Shown piece by piece: positions 22,901 through 29,992 of a stretch of DNA of 64,000 nt. The notes under the pieces were generated by a model, which was given only the letters and a program-made list of their open reading frames with translations, was not told the origin of the DNA and did no database searches. The stretch lies in assembly GCA_005799265.1 (NCBI GenBank), contig SYHD01000081.1, positions 34,367 to 98,366 on the forward strand. Reading direction: 5' to 3'. A program made the translations under genes and the position numbers. Numbering within the stretch: position 1 is the first letter of the stretch; the number at the start of each line of letters is the position of its first letter. This DNA comes from Planctomycetia bacterium (GTDB lineage Bacteria; Planctomycetota; Planctomycetia; Gemmatales; Gemmataceae).

Positions 22901-23227
22901 TCAATGTGCACCGACTAGACGCACAAACACGGCGAGAAACATCCAGCCCACGAGCGACAAACACCAACCGCCTATCAAGAGGACACAAACGCCGACGACT
23001 GAATAGAAGAACACGAGAAAAATCAGGGGCGGCTTCGGCTTGGGAATCGGCGGCCCGGGCAGCGGAGGCTCCCCTTCGCGCATCGCGCCATCGATTACCC
23101 GCGGAGTCACCTTTATCGCCGCAGAGTGTTCAAGCGAAGCGATCGCTTCAGGATCTCGGCAGTAGGCGCATGGACCCTCCTCCAGCGCTCCCCCGCACGT
23201 CGGACATATGTTCGAACTACGAATCAT
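22901..23227 (-). CDS. Small membrane protein with zinc ribbon
   Basis: 108 residues, not recognised. MIRSSNICPTCGGALEEGPC leads into AYC, so two CxxC pairs form a zinc ribbon (about 8-23). A proline-rich linker (GEPPLPGPPIPKPKPP) follows, then two closely spaced hydrophobic helices (LIFLVFFYSVVGVCVLLIGG and LSLVGWMFLAVFVRL). It starts five bases after the stop of the SUMF1 gene at 23233, so the two are almost certainly co-transcribed. The transposase begins 22 bases downstream. Confidence 0.65.
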   Translation of the reverse strand: MIRSSNICPTCGGALEEGPCAYCRDPEAIASLEHSAAIKVTPRVIDGAMREGEPPLPGPPIPKPKPPLIFLVFFYSVVGVCVLLIGGWCLSLVGWMFLAVFVRLVGAH

Positions 23228-23232
23228 ACGTA

Positions 23233-24237
23233 TCAATCGCTCCACCACGACACCTTCGAGCGTATCCCCTTCAACCGCGGATCTTCCTTCACCGCGCACA
23301 CGACGCGGAAGCCGACCCAGTCGGACTCGGTCATCCACCAGATGCTCTGCGGCCTTTGCGGGTCGCGCTTCAACCAGGTCTTTTCCGAGAATCGCCGCAC
23401 CGCCGCCCGGCATTTGTCGGGCCCATCGATCCACGACCCGCCGCGCACCACGTCGCCGTAGCGCTCGGCCGTCGGCAAGTTGAGCGGCATCAGCGTCGGC
23501 TTGTCCTTGGCGAGCGCGGCGTAATAATCCTTCTTGTACGAATCGAGGCACCACTCCGCGACGTTGCCGTGCATGTCGAAGAGGCCCCACGGGTTCGGCT
23601 TTTTCTTGCCGACGGGGTGCGGCGTGTCGTTAGCGTTTTTTTCGATCCACTCGTGCTCGCCGAGCTTTGTGGGATCATCGCCGAAGTGATACGTCGTCGT
23701 CGTTCCCGCCCGGCACGCCCATTCCCACTCTGCCTCGGTGGGCAGGCGATAGTGCTTGCCCGTCTGCTTCGACAGCCACGCGCAATACTCCATGGCCGCG
23801 TGGTGCGTGACGGCGATCACCGGGAAGGTCTTGCGGCCATAGCCGAAGGTCGGATCTTCATAAGGCGGCGTCGGGCTGGTGAGGGCGTCAGAGAGGACCT
23901 TGGGTTTGTCATCCACCTTGGGCCGTGGCGGCGGTCCCTTGGGGCGATTCTCCCAGTAGATGTCGTACTCGTCCCAGGCGATTTCGAGCTTGGCCATCCA
24001 GAATGGCTTGACGCTAACGAGTCGGGCGGGGCCTTCGTTGTCGCGTCGGCCTTTTTCCAGGTCGGGGCTGCCCATGAGGAACGTGCCGCCGGGAATCGGG
24101 AGCATGTCGAACGACGCCTTGTCGTTGATCTTTTCTGTGTAGGCCTTGTGCGCCGTCGGTTCGACGGTAGGCTGCTGCGCCGCCGCGCAAATGGGAACGA
24201 AGAGTCCGAGCAATGCGGACTGTATGAGACGGTTCAT
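23233..24237 (-). CDS. SUMF1-fold (FGE-sulfatase domain) secreted protein, copy 2
   Basis: 334 residues, clearly paralogous to the protein at 21125-22147: signal peptide (MNRLIQSALLGLFVPICAAA), IPGGTFLMGSPDLEKGR, YRLPTEAEWEWACRAGT, NPWGLFDMHGNVAEWCLDSY, VVRGGSWIDGPDKCRAAVR and WVGFRVVCA. It again has one Cys where FGE has a CxxxxC pair, so it is probably not a sulfatase activator. Start at 24237 with GGAGA upstream. It heads a two-gene unit with the zinc-ribbon membrane protein and is divergent from apbE. Confidence 0.85.
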   Translation of the reverse strand: MNRLIQSALLGLFVPICAAAQQPTVEPTAHKAYTEKINDKASFDMLPIPGGTFLMGSPDLEKGRRDNEGPARLVSVKPFWMAKLEIAWDEYDIYWENRPKGPPPRPKVDDKPKVLSDALTSPTPPYEDPTFGYGRKTFPVIAVTHHAAMEYCAWLSKQTGKHYRLPTEAEWEWACRAGTTTTYHFGDDPTKLGEHEWIEKNANDTPHPVGKKKPNPWGLFDMHGNVAEWCLDSYKKDYYAALAKDKPTLMPLNLPTAERYGDVVRGGSWIDGPDKCRAAVRRFSEKTWLKRDPQRPQSIWWMTESDWVGFRVVCAVKEDPRLKGIRSKVSWWSD

Positions 24238-24258
24238 GTATGGTATTCTCCAAGTATC

Positions 24259-24314
24259 GCCACTTACGGCATGGCGTTCGCGTGGCTCCACACGGACGCC
24301 ATGCCGCAAGCGGC
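24259..24314. repeat. Family B palindromic element (56 bases)
   Basis: Ends GCCACTTACGGC and GCCGCAAGCGGC with an inner ATGGCGTTCGCGTGG/CCACACGGACGCCAT stem. It lies between the divergent SUMF1 and apbE genes, 16 bases upstream of the apbE ATG. Confidence 0.8.
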
Positions 24315-24330
24315 TGAATGAGCGCCAACC

Positions 24331-25359
24331 ATGTTGAAACACGTCACCATCAGTTTATTGATTCTCCTATGCGGCCTCGTCGGCGTCAATGCCTTGCCTC
24401 AACGACCCCTGACGCGCTACACGTTCACCGAGCCGCACATGGGGACGACGTTTCGCATCGTTCTCTACGCGCCGGATGAAGCGACCGCGAACAAGGCGGC
24501 CAAGGCGGCGTTCGCGCGCGTCGCCGAGTTGAATAGCATCATGAGCGACTATCAGCCGACCAGTGAGCTGATGGAACTGTGTGCAAAAGCAGGCGGCCCG
24601 CCGATCGAAGTGTCAGCCGATCTGTTCACGGTGTTGCAGAAAGCGGACGAATTCGCGAAGCTGACTGACGGCGGGCTCGATGTCAGCGTCGGCCCGATCG
24701 TGCGGCTCTGGCGAAAAGCACGGCGAACGCGCGAGATGCCGAAGGCGGAGGAAATCAAGAAGGCGCTCGAACTGGTCGATTTTCGCAAGATCAAGCTCGA
24801 CGCACAGCGCCGCACCGTGCAGCTTCTGATCGTCGGCATGCTGCTTGATCTGGGCAGCATCGCGAAGGGCTACGCCGCCGACGCCGTGCTCGCGATTCTG
24901 CGGCAGCACGGCATCACGCGTGCCCTCGTCGCGGCGGGTGGCGACATCGCGGTTGGGGACGCGCCGCCGGACGCGCCGGGCTGGAAGGTCGGCATCGCTC
25001 CATTGAAAAATCCTGATGCGCCGCCGGAACATCATCTGCTCGTGAAAAACGCGGGCGTCTCCACCGCGGGCGATGCCGAGCAATTCGTCGAGATTGCCGG
25101 CAAACGTTTTTCGCACATCGTCGATCCGAGAACCGGCATCGGCCTGCTCGGGCGTCGCTCGGTCACCGTCATCGCTCCGAATGCGATGACATCCGATGGT
25201 CTTGACACGGGCCTATGCGTGCTCGGCGTCGGACGCGGCCTGAAGATCGTCGAAGCACGCGAGGATATCGCGGCGCTGTTTGTATTCGAAACGAACAAGG
25301 GCGTCGAGACGACGATGTCGAAGCGATTTGCCAAGTATTTGTGGAATGAAGCGAAATAG
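24331..25359 (+). CDS. apbE: FAD:protein FMN transferase
   Basis: 342 residues with an N-terminal signal or lipoprotein-like hydrophobic segment (MLKHVTISLLILLCGLVGVNA). ApbE attaches FMN covalently to Thr or Ser of periplasmic or membrane flavoproteins such as NqrB, NqrC or RnfG. Family motifs: EPHMGTTFRIVLYA (about 35-48), GGLDVSVGPIVRLW (about 111-124), DLGSIAKGYAADAV (about 173-186), AAGGDIAVG, and the magnesium-binding TSDGLDTGLCVLG (about 288-300). No Nqr or Rnf genes are in the window, so the acceptor is unknown. Confidence 0.92.
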   Translation: MLKHVTISLLILLCGLVGVNALPQRPLTRYTFTEPHMGTTFRIVLYAPDEATANKAAKAAFARVAELNSIMSDYQPTSELMELCAKAGGPPIEVSADLFTVLQKADEFAKLTDGGLDVSVGPIVRLWRKARRTREMPKAEEIKKALELVDFRKIKLDAQRRTVQLLIVGMLLDLGSIAKGYAADAVLAILRQHGITRALVAAGGDIAVGDAPPDAPGWKVGIAPLKNPDAPPEHHLLVKNAGVSTAGDAEQFVEIAGKRFSHIVDPRTGIGLLGRRSVTVIAPNAMTSDGLDTGLCVLGVGRGLKIVEAREDIAALFVFETNKGVETTMSKRFAKYLWNEAK

Positions 25360-25360
25360 C

Positions 25361-25410
25361 GTTTGGCCGCGGGTCGCAGCCCCGCGCGGCTCTGCGAGCC
25401 GCGGCTAAAC
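25361..25410. repeat. Family A palindrome (50 bases)
   Basis: Starts GTTTGGCCGCGGG and ends CCGCGGCTAAAC; arms match at 21 of 25 positions. It ends one base before the first candidate ATG of the GTPase gene at 25412 and starts one base after the apbE stop. Confidence 0.9.
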
Positions 25411-25411
25411 G

Positions 25412-27253
25412 ATGGAAAAACCAATGTCCCTCGAATCCCAAGCCGTCCTACGAACATTGTCCCCCGCCCTGCGCGAGTTGGAGCGCCGTTTGCACGCCTT
25501 GCTCAGCGCCAAGCGGCGCTATCCCCTCTCAACGCTGCAGCGCGGCGAACTCGAAGGCCTTGTCAGCGATCTCGATCGTCAATCGACCGCGCTACAGATG
25601 GAAAAGCCGCTGCTCACGATCATGCTCATGGGGGGCACGGGCGTCGGCAAATCGACGCTGCTCAACGCCCTCGCCGGCGGCTCCATCGCTCAGGCCTCAT
25701 TCACGCGACCCACGACGCGCGATCCAGTCGTCTACTATCATCACTCGATCCAGACGACGCGCCTCGATCCCGCGCTGCAATTCTGCAAACTCGCCGCCCA
25801 CGATCGGCCCAGACTCGAACAGAAAATCCTCGTCGATACGCCCGACCTCGATAGCAATGATTTGGCGAATCGTGAGAAGCTGCTGCGTCTTTTGCCCGTC
25901 GCCGACATCGTACTCTACGTCGGCTCGCAGGAAAAGTATCACGACAAGCTCGGCTGGGAGCTTTTCCTGCAACAACGCCAACGGCGGGCGTTCGCGTTCG
26001 TGCTCAACAAGTGGGACCGTTGCTTCCATCCCGGCGCGACCGGCATGCGGCCCGACGAGGACCTCATGCGCGATCTTATTGCGGAAGGCTTCGAGAACCC
26101 GATGCTCTTCCGCACCTGCGCTCAACATTGGGTCGATCATCCGTTCGATCCGAGCAACAATGGGCAGCCTCCCGTGGAGGGAGAGCAATTCGCCGAGCTG
26201 ATGCGCTGGCTCGAACTTGGCCTCTCGCGCATGGAAGTCGAAGCGATCAAGGCGCGCGGCGTGAGCCAATTGCTCAAGCAATTCGAAGAGACGATGGATG
26301 CGGTGTGCCCGCCGGACCTGTCGCCCGCGGCTGAGCGCATTCGTGACGCATGGTCGCGCCAGCTCGGCGACGAAGCAGACGGAGCCACGAGCATCCTTTT
26401 GCACACGCTTGACCCCTATCAGAAGGAGATCGAGCATCACTTTTCGAGCCAACGGCAGAAGCACTTCAGCGGCCTGATGAGCCTCTATTTACAAGGATTC
26501 AACAAGCTCCGCTACACGGGCAGCAATCTGCGCGATCAGCTCCCGTTTGTGCCCAAGATGTCGTCCGTCAAGGCGCCGCAGGAGTGGGACCTGGCACGCT
26601 TCACGGCGGCATGCAGCGCGGCGGCATCCGAGCAGCACCTGTCGTCGCGGCTCAAGGCCATGGCGAATCGCTTGCTCGTCGAGGCCGACACGCTCGGCAT
26701 TCCGCTCGCCTTGTTGAGCGAACCGACTGACATGCTCGCGCGCATCGACTGGCGCGGCCGCTATGCGCAGGCGATGATCGAGGTGATCACAACGGTTGAA
26801 GAGGCATGGTCGCATCCGTCGGGCGCGAAGCGCTGGCTGCAAAAGGGGATCATCCTCCTCGCCAACGTTCTACCGGGTCTGGCAGGGGCAGTGATGGGGA
26901 CGTTCTTGCTCTGGCAATACACGATGGGTGTGCCGCCGCGCCGTTTCGAGCCCATGGACTTGTTGCAACCGCTCGGCGTCGTCTTGATCGCGCTGCTCAT
27001 CATGCACTTCATGATTGCGCTGTGTCTGCCGCTGCGGTGGCAGGTGATTCGCACGCAGTTTCACGAAAACCTGGAGAAGCGGCTAAAGAGCGAGCTGGAA
27101 ATTCATTTCCATCAAGTGTTGACCGACGTCACGCAAGAGGTGTTGACCGAACGCCGGCAGAACGAGAACTTCGTCAAGGAGATTCAGGAGGTCGCCAAGT
27201 GGCTCGCCGAACGTGAACAGTCGGCGAGCATCGTCAATCTGTATGGGAGGTAG
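25412..27253 (+). CDS. Membrane-associated GTPase (dynamin-like/Era-like)
   Basis: 613 residues. G1 is GGTGVGKSTLLN (about 75-86), G3 is DTPD (about 144-147) and G4 is NKWD (about 198-201), a TRAFAC-class GTPase. A long helical middle follows. Near the C-terminus are two hydrophobic segments (IILLANVLPGLAGAVMGTFL and PLGVVLIALLIMHFMIALCL, about 490-540), then a charged coiled-coil tail ending in EVAKWLAEREQ. The layout of GTPase, helical bundle and membrane hairpin resembles bacterial dynamin-like or YfjP-type proteins; membrane remodelling is inference. A second ATG at 25424 has GGA spaced seven bases upstream and may be the true start. Confidence 0.8.
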   Translation: MEKPMSLESQAVLRTLSPALRELERRLHALLSAKRRYPLSTLQRGELEGLVSDLDRQSTALQMEKPLLTIMLMGGTGVGKSTLLNALAGGSIAQASFTRPTTRDPVVYYHHSIQTTRLDPALQFCKLAAHDRPRLEQKILVDTPDLDSNDLANREKLLRLLPVADIVLYVGSQEKYHDKLGWELFLQQRQRRAFAFVLNKWDRCFHPGATGMRPDEDLMRDLIAEGFENPMLFRTCAQHWVDHPFDPSNNGQPPVEGEQFAELMRWLELGLSRMEVEAIKARGVSQLLKQFEETMDAVCPPDLSPAAERIRDAWSRQLGDEADGATSILLHTLDPYQKEIEHHFSSQRQKHFSGLMSLYLQGFNKLRYTGSNLRDQLPFVPKMSSVKAPQEWDLARFTAACSAAASEQHLSSRLKAMANRLLVEADTLGIPLALLSEPTDMLARIDWRGRYAQAMIEVITTVEEAWSHPSGAKRWLQKGIILLANVLPGLAGAVMGTFLLWQYTMGVPPRRFEPMDLLQPLGVVLIALLIMHFMIALCLPLRWQVIRTQFHENLEKRLKSELEIHFHQVLTDVTQEVLTERRQNENFVKEIQEVAKWLAEREQSASIVNLYGR

Positions 27254-27343
27254 CACCTTCTGGCGACGAAATCGTGCCGATCCGGAATGCCGGTCGCGGA
27301 GTGACCGCACCACATCCAAACTGTTCCATTGCCGAAACGCGGC

Positions 27344-27372
27344 TTGAAGTCGTGCCGCGATTCCGATAGAGT
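27344..27372 (+). promoter_or_regulatory. Sigma-70 promoter of the 6S-like RNA
   Basis: TTGAAG (27344-27349), exactly 17 bases, then TAGAGT (27367-27372). It places transcription start at about 27378-27380, precisely where the structured RNA begins. Confidence 0.7.
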
Positions 27373-27377
27373 ACTAT

Positions 27378-27570
27378 CAACCTCTGCGGTGTTCGCCATT
27401 GATGCGATACTTTTGACGAACCAATGTAGAACTCGTATGGGGGCCAAAGATTTTTTCGTTCGGTGCTTGCAGGCCCACCCGGTAGTGGGATCCAAAAGCT
27501 GAACGTGCGGCTCCCCCGAATTAATTGCGGGTTCTCGAAAGCGCACCAGACGGCACAGGCGGGGGTTTTT
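27378..27570 (+). ncRNA. ssrS: 6S RNA-like structured RNA
   Basis: A roughly 193-nucleotide non-coding segment with its own promoter and a terminal T-run. The closing stem pairs AACCTCTGC (27379-27387) with GCGGGGGTT (27559-27567) and continues with GTG/CAC. Just inside is GGTGTTCGCC, close to the GATGTTCGC of enterobacterial 6S RNA, facing GACGGCAC, close to its GGCGGCATC. Further in, AGAACTCG pairs with CGGGTTCT, GGGGGCC with GGCTCCCCC, and an apical CCCAC/GTGGG hairpin closes the rod. A large asymmetric central bubble lies between, the feature that mimics an open promoter and binds sigma-70 RNA polymerase. Length and architecture fit 6S RNA. SRP RNA and RNase P RNA signatures are absent. 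I give moderate confidence because no covariance model was run. Confidence 0.68.
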
Positions 27571-27582
27571 CTATGCGCCTCC

Positions 27583-27632
27583 GTTTAGCCGCGGGTCGCA
27601 GGCCCGCGCGGGTCTGCGACCCGCGGCTAGAC
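27583..27632. repeat. Family A palindrome (50 bases)
   Basis: Begins GTTTAGCCGCGGG and ends CCGCGGCTAGAC; arms match at 23 of 25 positions, the best-preserved copy. 43 bases upstream of the start at 27676, directly after the 6S-like RNA. Confidence 0.9.
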
Positions 27633-27675
27633 AATATGCTTGTCGTTCGGCCGAACTTGCGTTACATTGTCGGCC

Positions 27676-28143
27676 ATGACCACCCTCATCGATTTTCATC
27701 GGGCCGTGCAAACGACGCTCGCCAGCAAACGGCTCGGCACGCCCGTCTTCGTGCGTTATCTTTACCACAGTCCCATTCGCGGCCAGGCCGTCGTCACGCG
27801 CCTGGCGAAGACGGCCGCGACGGTTCGCGATTGGCTCGGCGCGCCGCTCGAACGCATCGTCGCGCAGGGCACGACCGCGAGCCGACACGTCACGCTGCTC
27901 TTGGAATTTCGCGGCGGTCTCACCGCGGTCGTCACGTGGGCTGGCACCACGGGACGTGGCGACGGCATCGATCTTACCCTCATCGGCAACCACGGCGCGA
28001 TCTATCATGACGCCGGCGACGCTTCCCAATGGGATGAAGCGTTCACCAGCGATGAGGCCGCACCGGAAAAGGACCTCGTCACGTGGATCGAAAGCGCCAT
28101 CAAAAGCGGCCGGCCCGAAGACGCGCCAGGAGGCAAGCGATGA
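27676..28143 (+). CDS. Hypothetical protein coupled to a Gfo/Idh gene
   Basis: 155 residues, not firmly recognised. The C-terminal half (EFRGGLTAVVTWAGTTGRGD and LTLIGNHGAIYHDAG) resembles the beta-sheet domain of Gfo/Idh proteins, where a sugar-binding domain ends in a similar G.G.i..d turn. It may therefore be a detached or accessory oxidoreductase domain. Its TGA stop overlaps the ATG of the next gene (ATGA), so the two are translationally coupled and probably work together. The start at 27676 gives MTTLIDFHRAVQ. Confidence 0.6.
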   Translation: MTTLIDFHRAVQTTLASKRLGTPVFVRYLYHSPIRGQAVVTRLAKTAATVRDWLGAPLERIVAQGTTASRHVTLLLEFRGGLTAVVTWAGTTGRGDGIDLTLIGNHGAIYHDAGDASQWDEAFTSDEAAPEKDLVTWIESAIKSGRPEDAPGGKR

Positions 28144-29285
28144 ACCCACGCTATGGCGTCCTCTGCGTCTCCGGCAGCCACACGCATCAGGAAGGCTACG
28201 CCGCCGCTTTCGCTGCCGATGCCCGCGCCCGGCTGATTGCGCTGACCGACGAGGCCAACGTTGATCGCCGCCGTCGCGATCTCAACGAACGGCTCGCCAA
28301 GCAACTCGGCATCCCGTACATCCCCGATCTCGACAAGGCGCTCGGCAACAAGGATGTCAACCTCGTCTGCTCCTGCGCTCCACCCGAGCGCCGCGGCCGC
28401 ATTGCGGTTCGCTGCGCTCAGGCGCGCAAGCATCTGTATCTCGACAAGTCGCTCGTGCCGCAGCTTCGTGAAGCGGACGATCTTGTCGCGGCCGTGCAAA
28501 AAGCGGGCGTCAAGAGTCATATGTTCTCGTTCATCAGCCAGCCATGGGCGCGGGCGGCCAAACGCGTGCTCGAATCGAAACGGCTCGGCACGCTGCTCGC
28601 GATTCACGCCGACACGTTCTTTTCCAAGGGGCGCACCGGCACCGCGACGCTCGGCCAACGGCGGCGCGAGGAATATCCGCCGCAACGCCATCAGCTTGTC
28701 GAAGCCAAGCGTGAGATGGACAACTGCGGCATCTATCCAATCACGCTCATCCGCTGGCTGACCGGCCGGCGCTATCGCAGCGTCTATTGCGTCACGGGCA
28801 ATTATTTCTTTCAGGAGCATCAGAAGCACAACGTCGAGGACTTCGGCTTAATCAGCGCGACGCTCGACGACGGCCTGCCGGTGACGATTGGCTCCGGCCG
28901 CTACGGCTGGACGTCGCATCCCGCATTTGGCGCGAATCGCATTGTTCTCGTCGGCAGCGAGCAGACGATTGTCGTCGACGCGAATCGTCCGCGCTTGCAG
29001 GTGTACACGGACGAAACGCCGTGGACGCCGCCGAACACACACAAGGAAGATCCGATGGGCTTCTGGCAGAGCACGATGCAAGAGGTGCATTTGCGCCCGA
29101 AGCCGACGTGGACGATCTTTAACTCCGCTGCACAGGCCGACGCCGCGTACTTCCTTGATCGGCTTGACGCCAACCGCGATAGCGAGCTTAACGCCGTCGA
29201 AGCCGCGCATGGCACGGAAGTGCTGGTGGCGGCCTATCGCTCGGCGGCGAATCGCGAGATGGTGACATTGCCGTTGGCGCGGTAA
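28140..29285 (+). CDS. Gfo/Idh/MocA-like oxidoreductase without export signal
   Basis: 381 residues starting MNPRYGVLCVSGSHTHQEGY. The N-terminal Rossmann-like domain is atypical: the usual GxGxxG loop is replaced by CVSGSHTHQEG (about 8-18). The later VCSCAPPERRGRIAVRCAQ and YLDKSLVPQLREADDLVAA keep the family order, with DKS in place of EKP (Lys retained). Domain II includes DNCGIYPITLIRWLTGRRY. There is no Tat or Sec leader, unlike the copies at 11293 and 19593, so it is cytosolic. GGAGG lies seven bases before the ATG. Coupled by a 4-base overlap to the upstream gene. Confidence 0.75.
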   Translation: MNPRYGVLCVSGSHTHQEGYAAAFAADARARLIALTDEANVDRRRRDLNERLAKQLGIPYIPDLDKALGNKDVNLVCSCAPPERRGRIAVRCAQARKHLYLDKSLVPQLREADDLVAAVQKAGVKSHMFSFISQPWARAAKRVLESKRLGTLLAIHADTFFSKGRTGTATLGQRRREEYPPQRHQLVEAKREMDNCGIYPITLIRWLTGRRYRSVYCVTGNYFFQEHQKHNVEDFGLISATLDDGLPVTIGSGRYGWTSHPAFGANRIVLVGSEQTIVVDANRPRLQVYTDETPWTPPNTHKEDPMGFWQSTMQEVHLRPKPTWTIFNSAAQADAAYFLDRLDANRDSELNAVEAAHGTEVLVAAYRSAANREMVTLPLAR

Positions 29286-29306
29286 CATGAAAGTAAGAGG
29301 TTGGCA

Positions 29307-29561
29307 ATGTTGAAAGCTGTACTGAAAAAAGGTGCCATCGTGCCGATCGAGCCCGTTCCTTCAGACTGGGAAGAAGGAGCCAGATTGGAAATCGCAAAGC
29401 TTGAGCAGGCGCCGTTGGATGTTGATACGTGGGCGAGCATGATGAAGCAACTCTGCGCGGATAGTTTGCCAGAGGATGAGGCGATCATGCGGCGGGCCAT
29501 CGATGAGCACCGAAGAGAGGCCAAAGCCCAAGTGCGCCGTGATATGGGATTGCCTGAATGA
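29307..29561 (+). CDS. Putative antitoxin of a PIN toxin pair (module 1)
   Basis: 84 residues. MLKAVLKKGAIVPIEPVPSD followed by WEEGARLEI is a small beta-rich, AbrB/VapB-like N-terminus. The C-terminal helix carries DEAIMRRAIDEHRREAKAQV, then RRDMGLPE. The overlap with the next gene and the close similarity of organisation to 45166-45426 mark it as an antitoxin. ATG at 29307 (AGAGG six bases upstream) is preferred over the TTG at 29301. Probably DNA-binding and autoregulatory. Confidence 0.7.
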   Translation: MLKAVLKKGAIVPIEPVPSDWEEGARLEIAKLEQAPLDVDTWASMMKQLCADSLPEDEAIMRRAIDEHRREAKAQVRRDMGLPE

Positions 29562-29968
29562 AACGCTACCTGATCGATACGAATCACCTTGGCGAAGCAG
29601 TTAACCGTGTTTCCATGGTTCGTGATCGTATTCAGAAAATGCACCATGATGATGGTATCGTCTTTGGCACGTGCGGACCGGTCCTGTGTGAGCTTTTGGT
29701 TGGCGTTATCCTTCGCAATGATTCACCGGAAACGCGCAGGCGGCTCGATGGTCTGTTGCAATTGGTTCGGATTTGGCCGGTCGACCTCGCGACGGCGGAC
29801 AAATACGCGAAAGCCTACCATGAATTGAGAAAGGCAGGCCGGGCTTTGTCGCAAGTGGACATTCTCCTGGCCGCGCTGGCACGCCAACTTGACGCCAGCA
29901 TCCTCACGACGGATAACGATTTCCATGCCCTGACAAACATTCAAGCCGAAAATTGGTTGGCCAACTGA
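29558..29968 (+). CDS. PIN domain ribonuclease toxin, VapC-like (module 1)
   Basis: 136 residues. The PIN acidic residues are visible: Asp7 in YLIDTNHL, Glu in GPVLCELLVGV (about 45), Asp in LSQVDILLAALAR (about 99) and Asp in SILTTDNDFHAL (about 116-119). VapC-type toxins cleave tRNA or rRNA when unbound. The ATG overlaps the antitoxin stop by four bases (ATGA), the usual coupling in such modules. It is paralogous to the PIN protein at 44750-45166. Confidence 0.82.
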   Translation: MKRYLIDTNHLGEAVNRVSMVRDRIQKMHHDDGIVFGTCGPVLCELLVGVILRNDSPETRRRLDGLLQLVRIWPVDLATADKYAKAYHELRKAGRALSQVDILLAALARQLDASILTTDNDFHALTNIQAENWLAN

Positions 29969-29992
29969 TCGCGACGCCTATCGAGGTGGTTC

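Noticed and set aside
21125..24237. Formylglycine-generating enzyme (sulfatase activator) for the two SUMF1-fold proteins
   Set aside because: Only one of the two catalytic cysteines is present in each, and no sulfatase gene is in the window.
27378..27570. SRP RNA, RNase P RNA or tmRNA
   Set aside because: The SRP GGUCAGG/GGAAGGAAGCAGCC core, RNase P conserved regions and a tmRNA tRNA-like end with tag frame are absent; length and stem order fit 6S RNA better.
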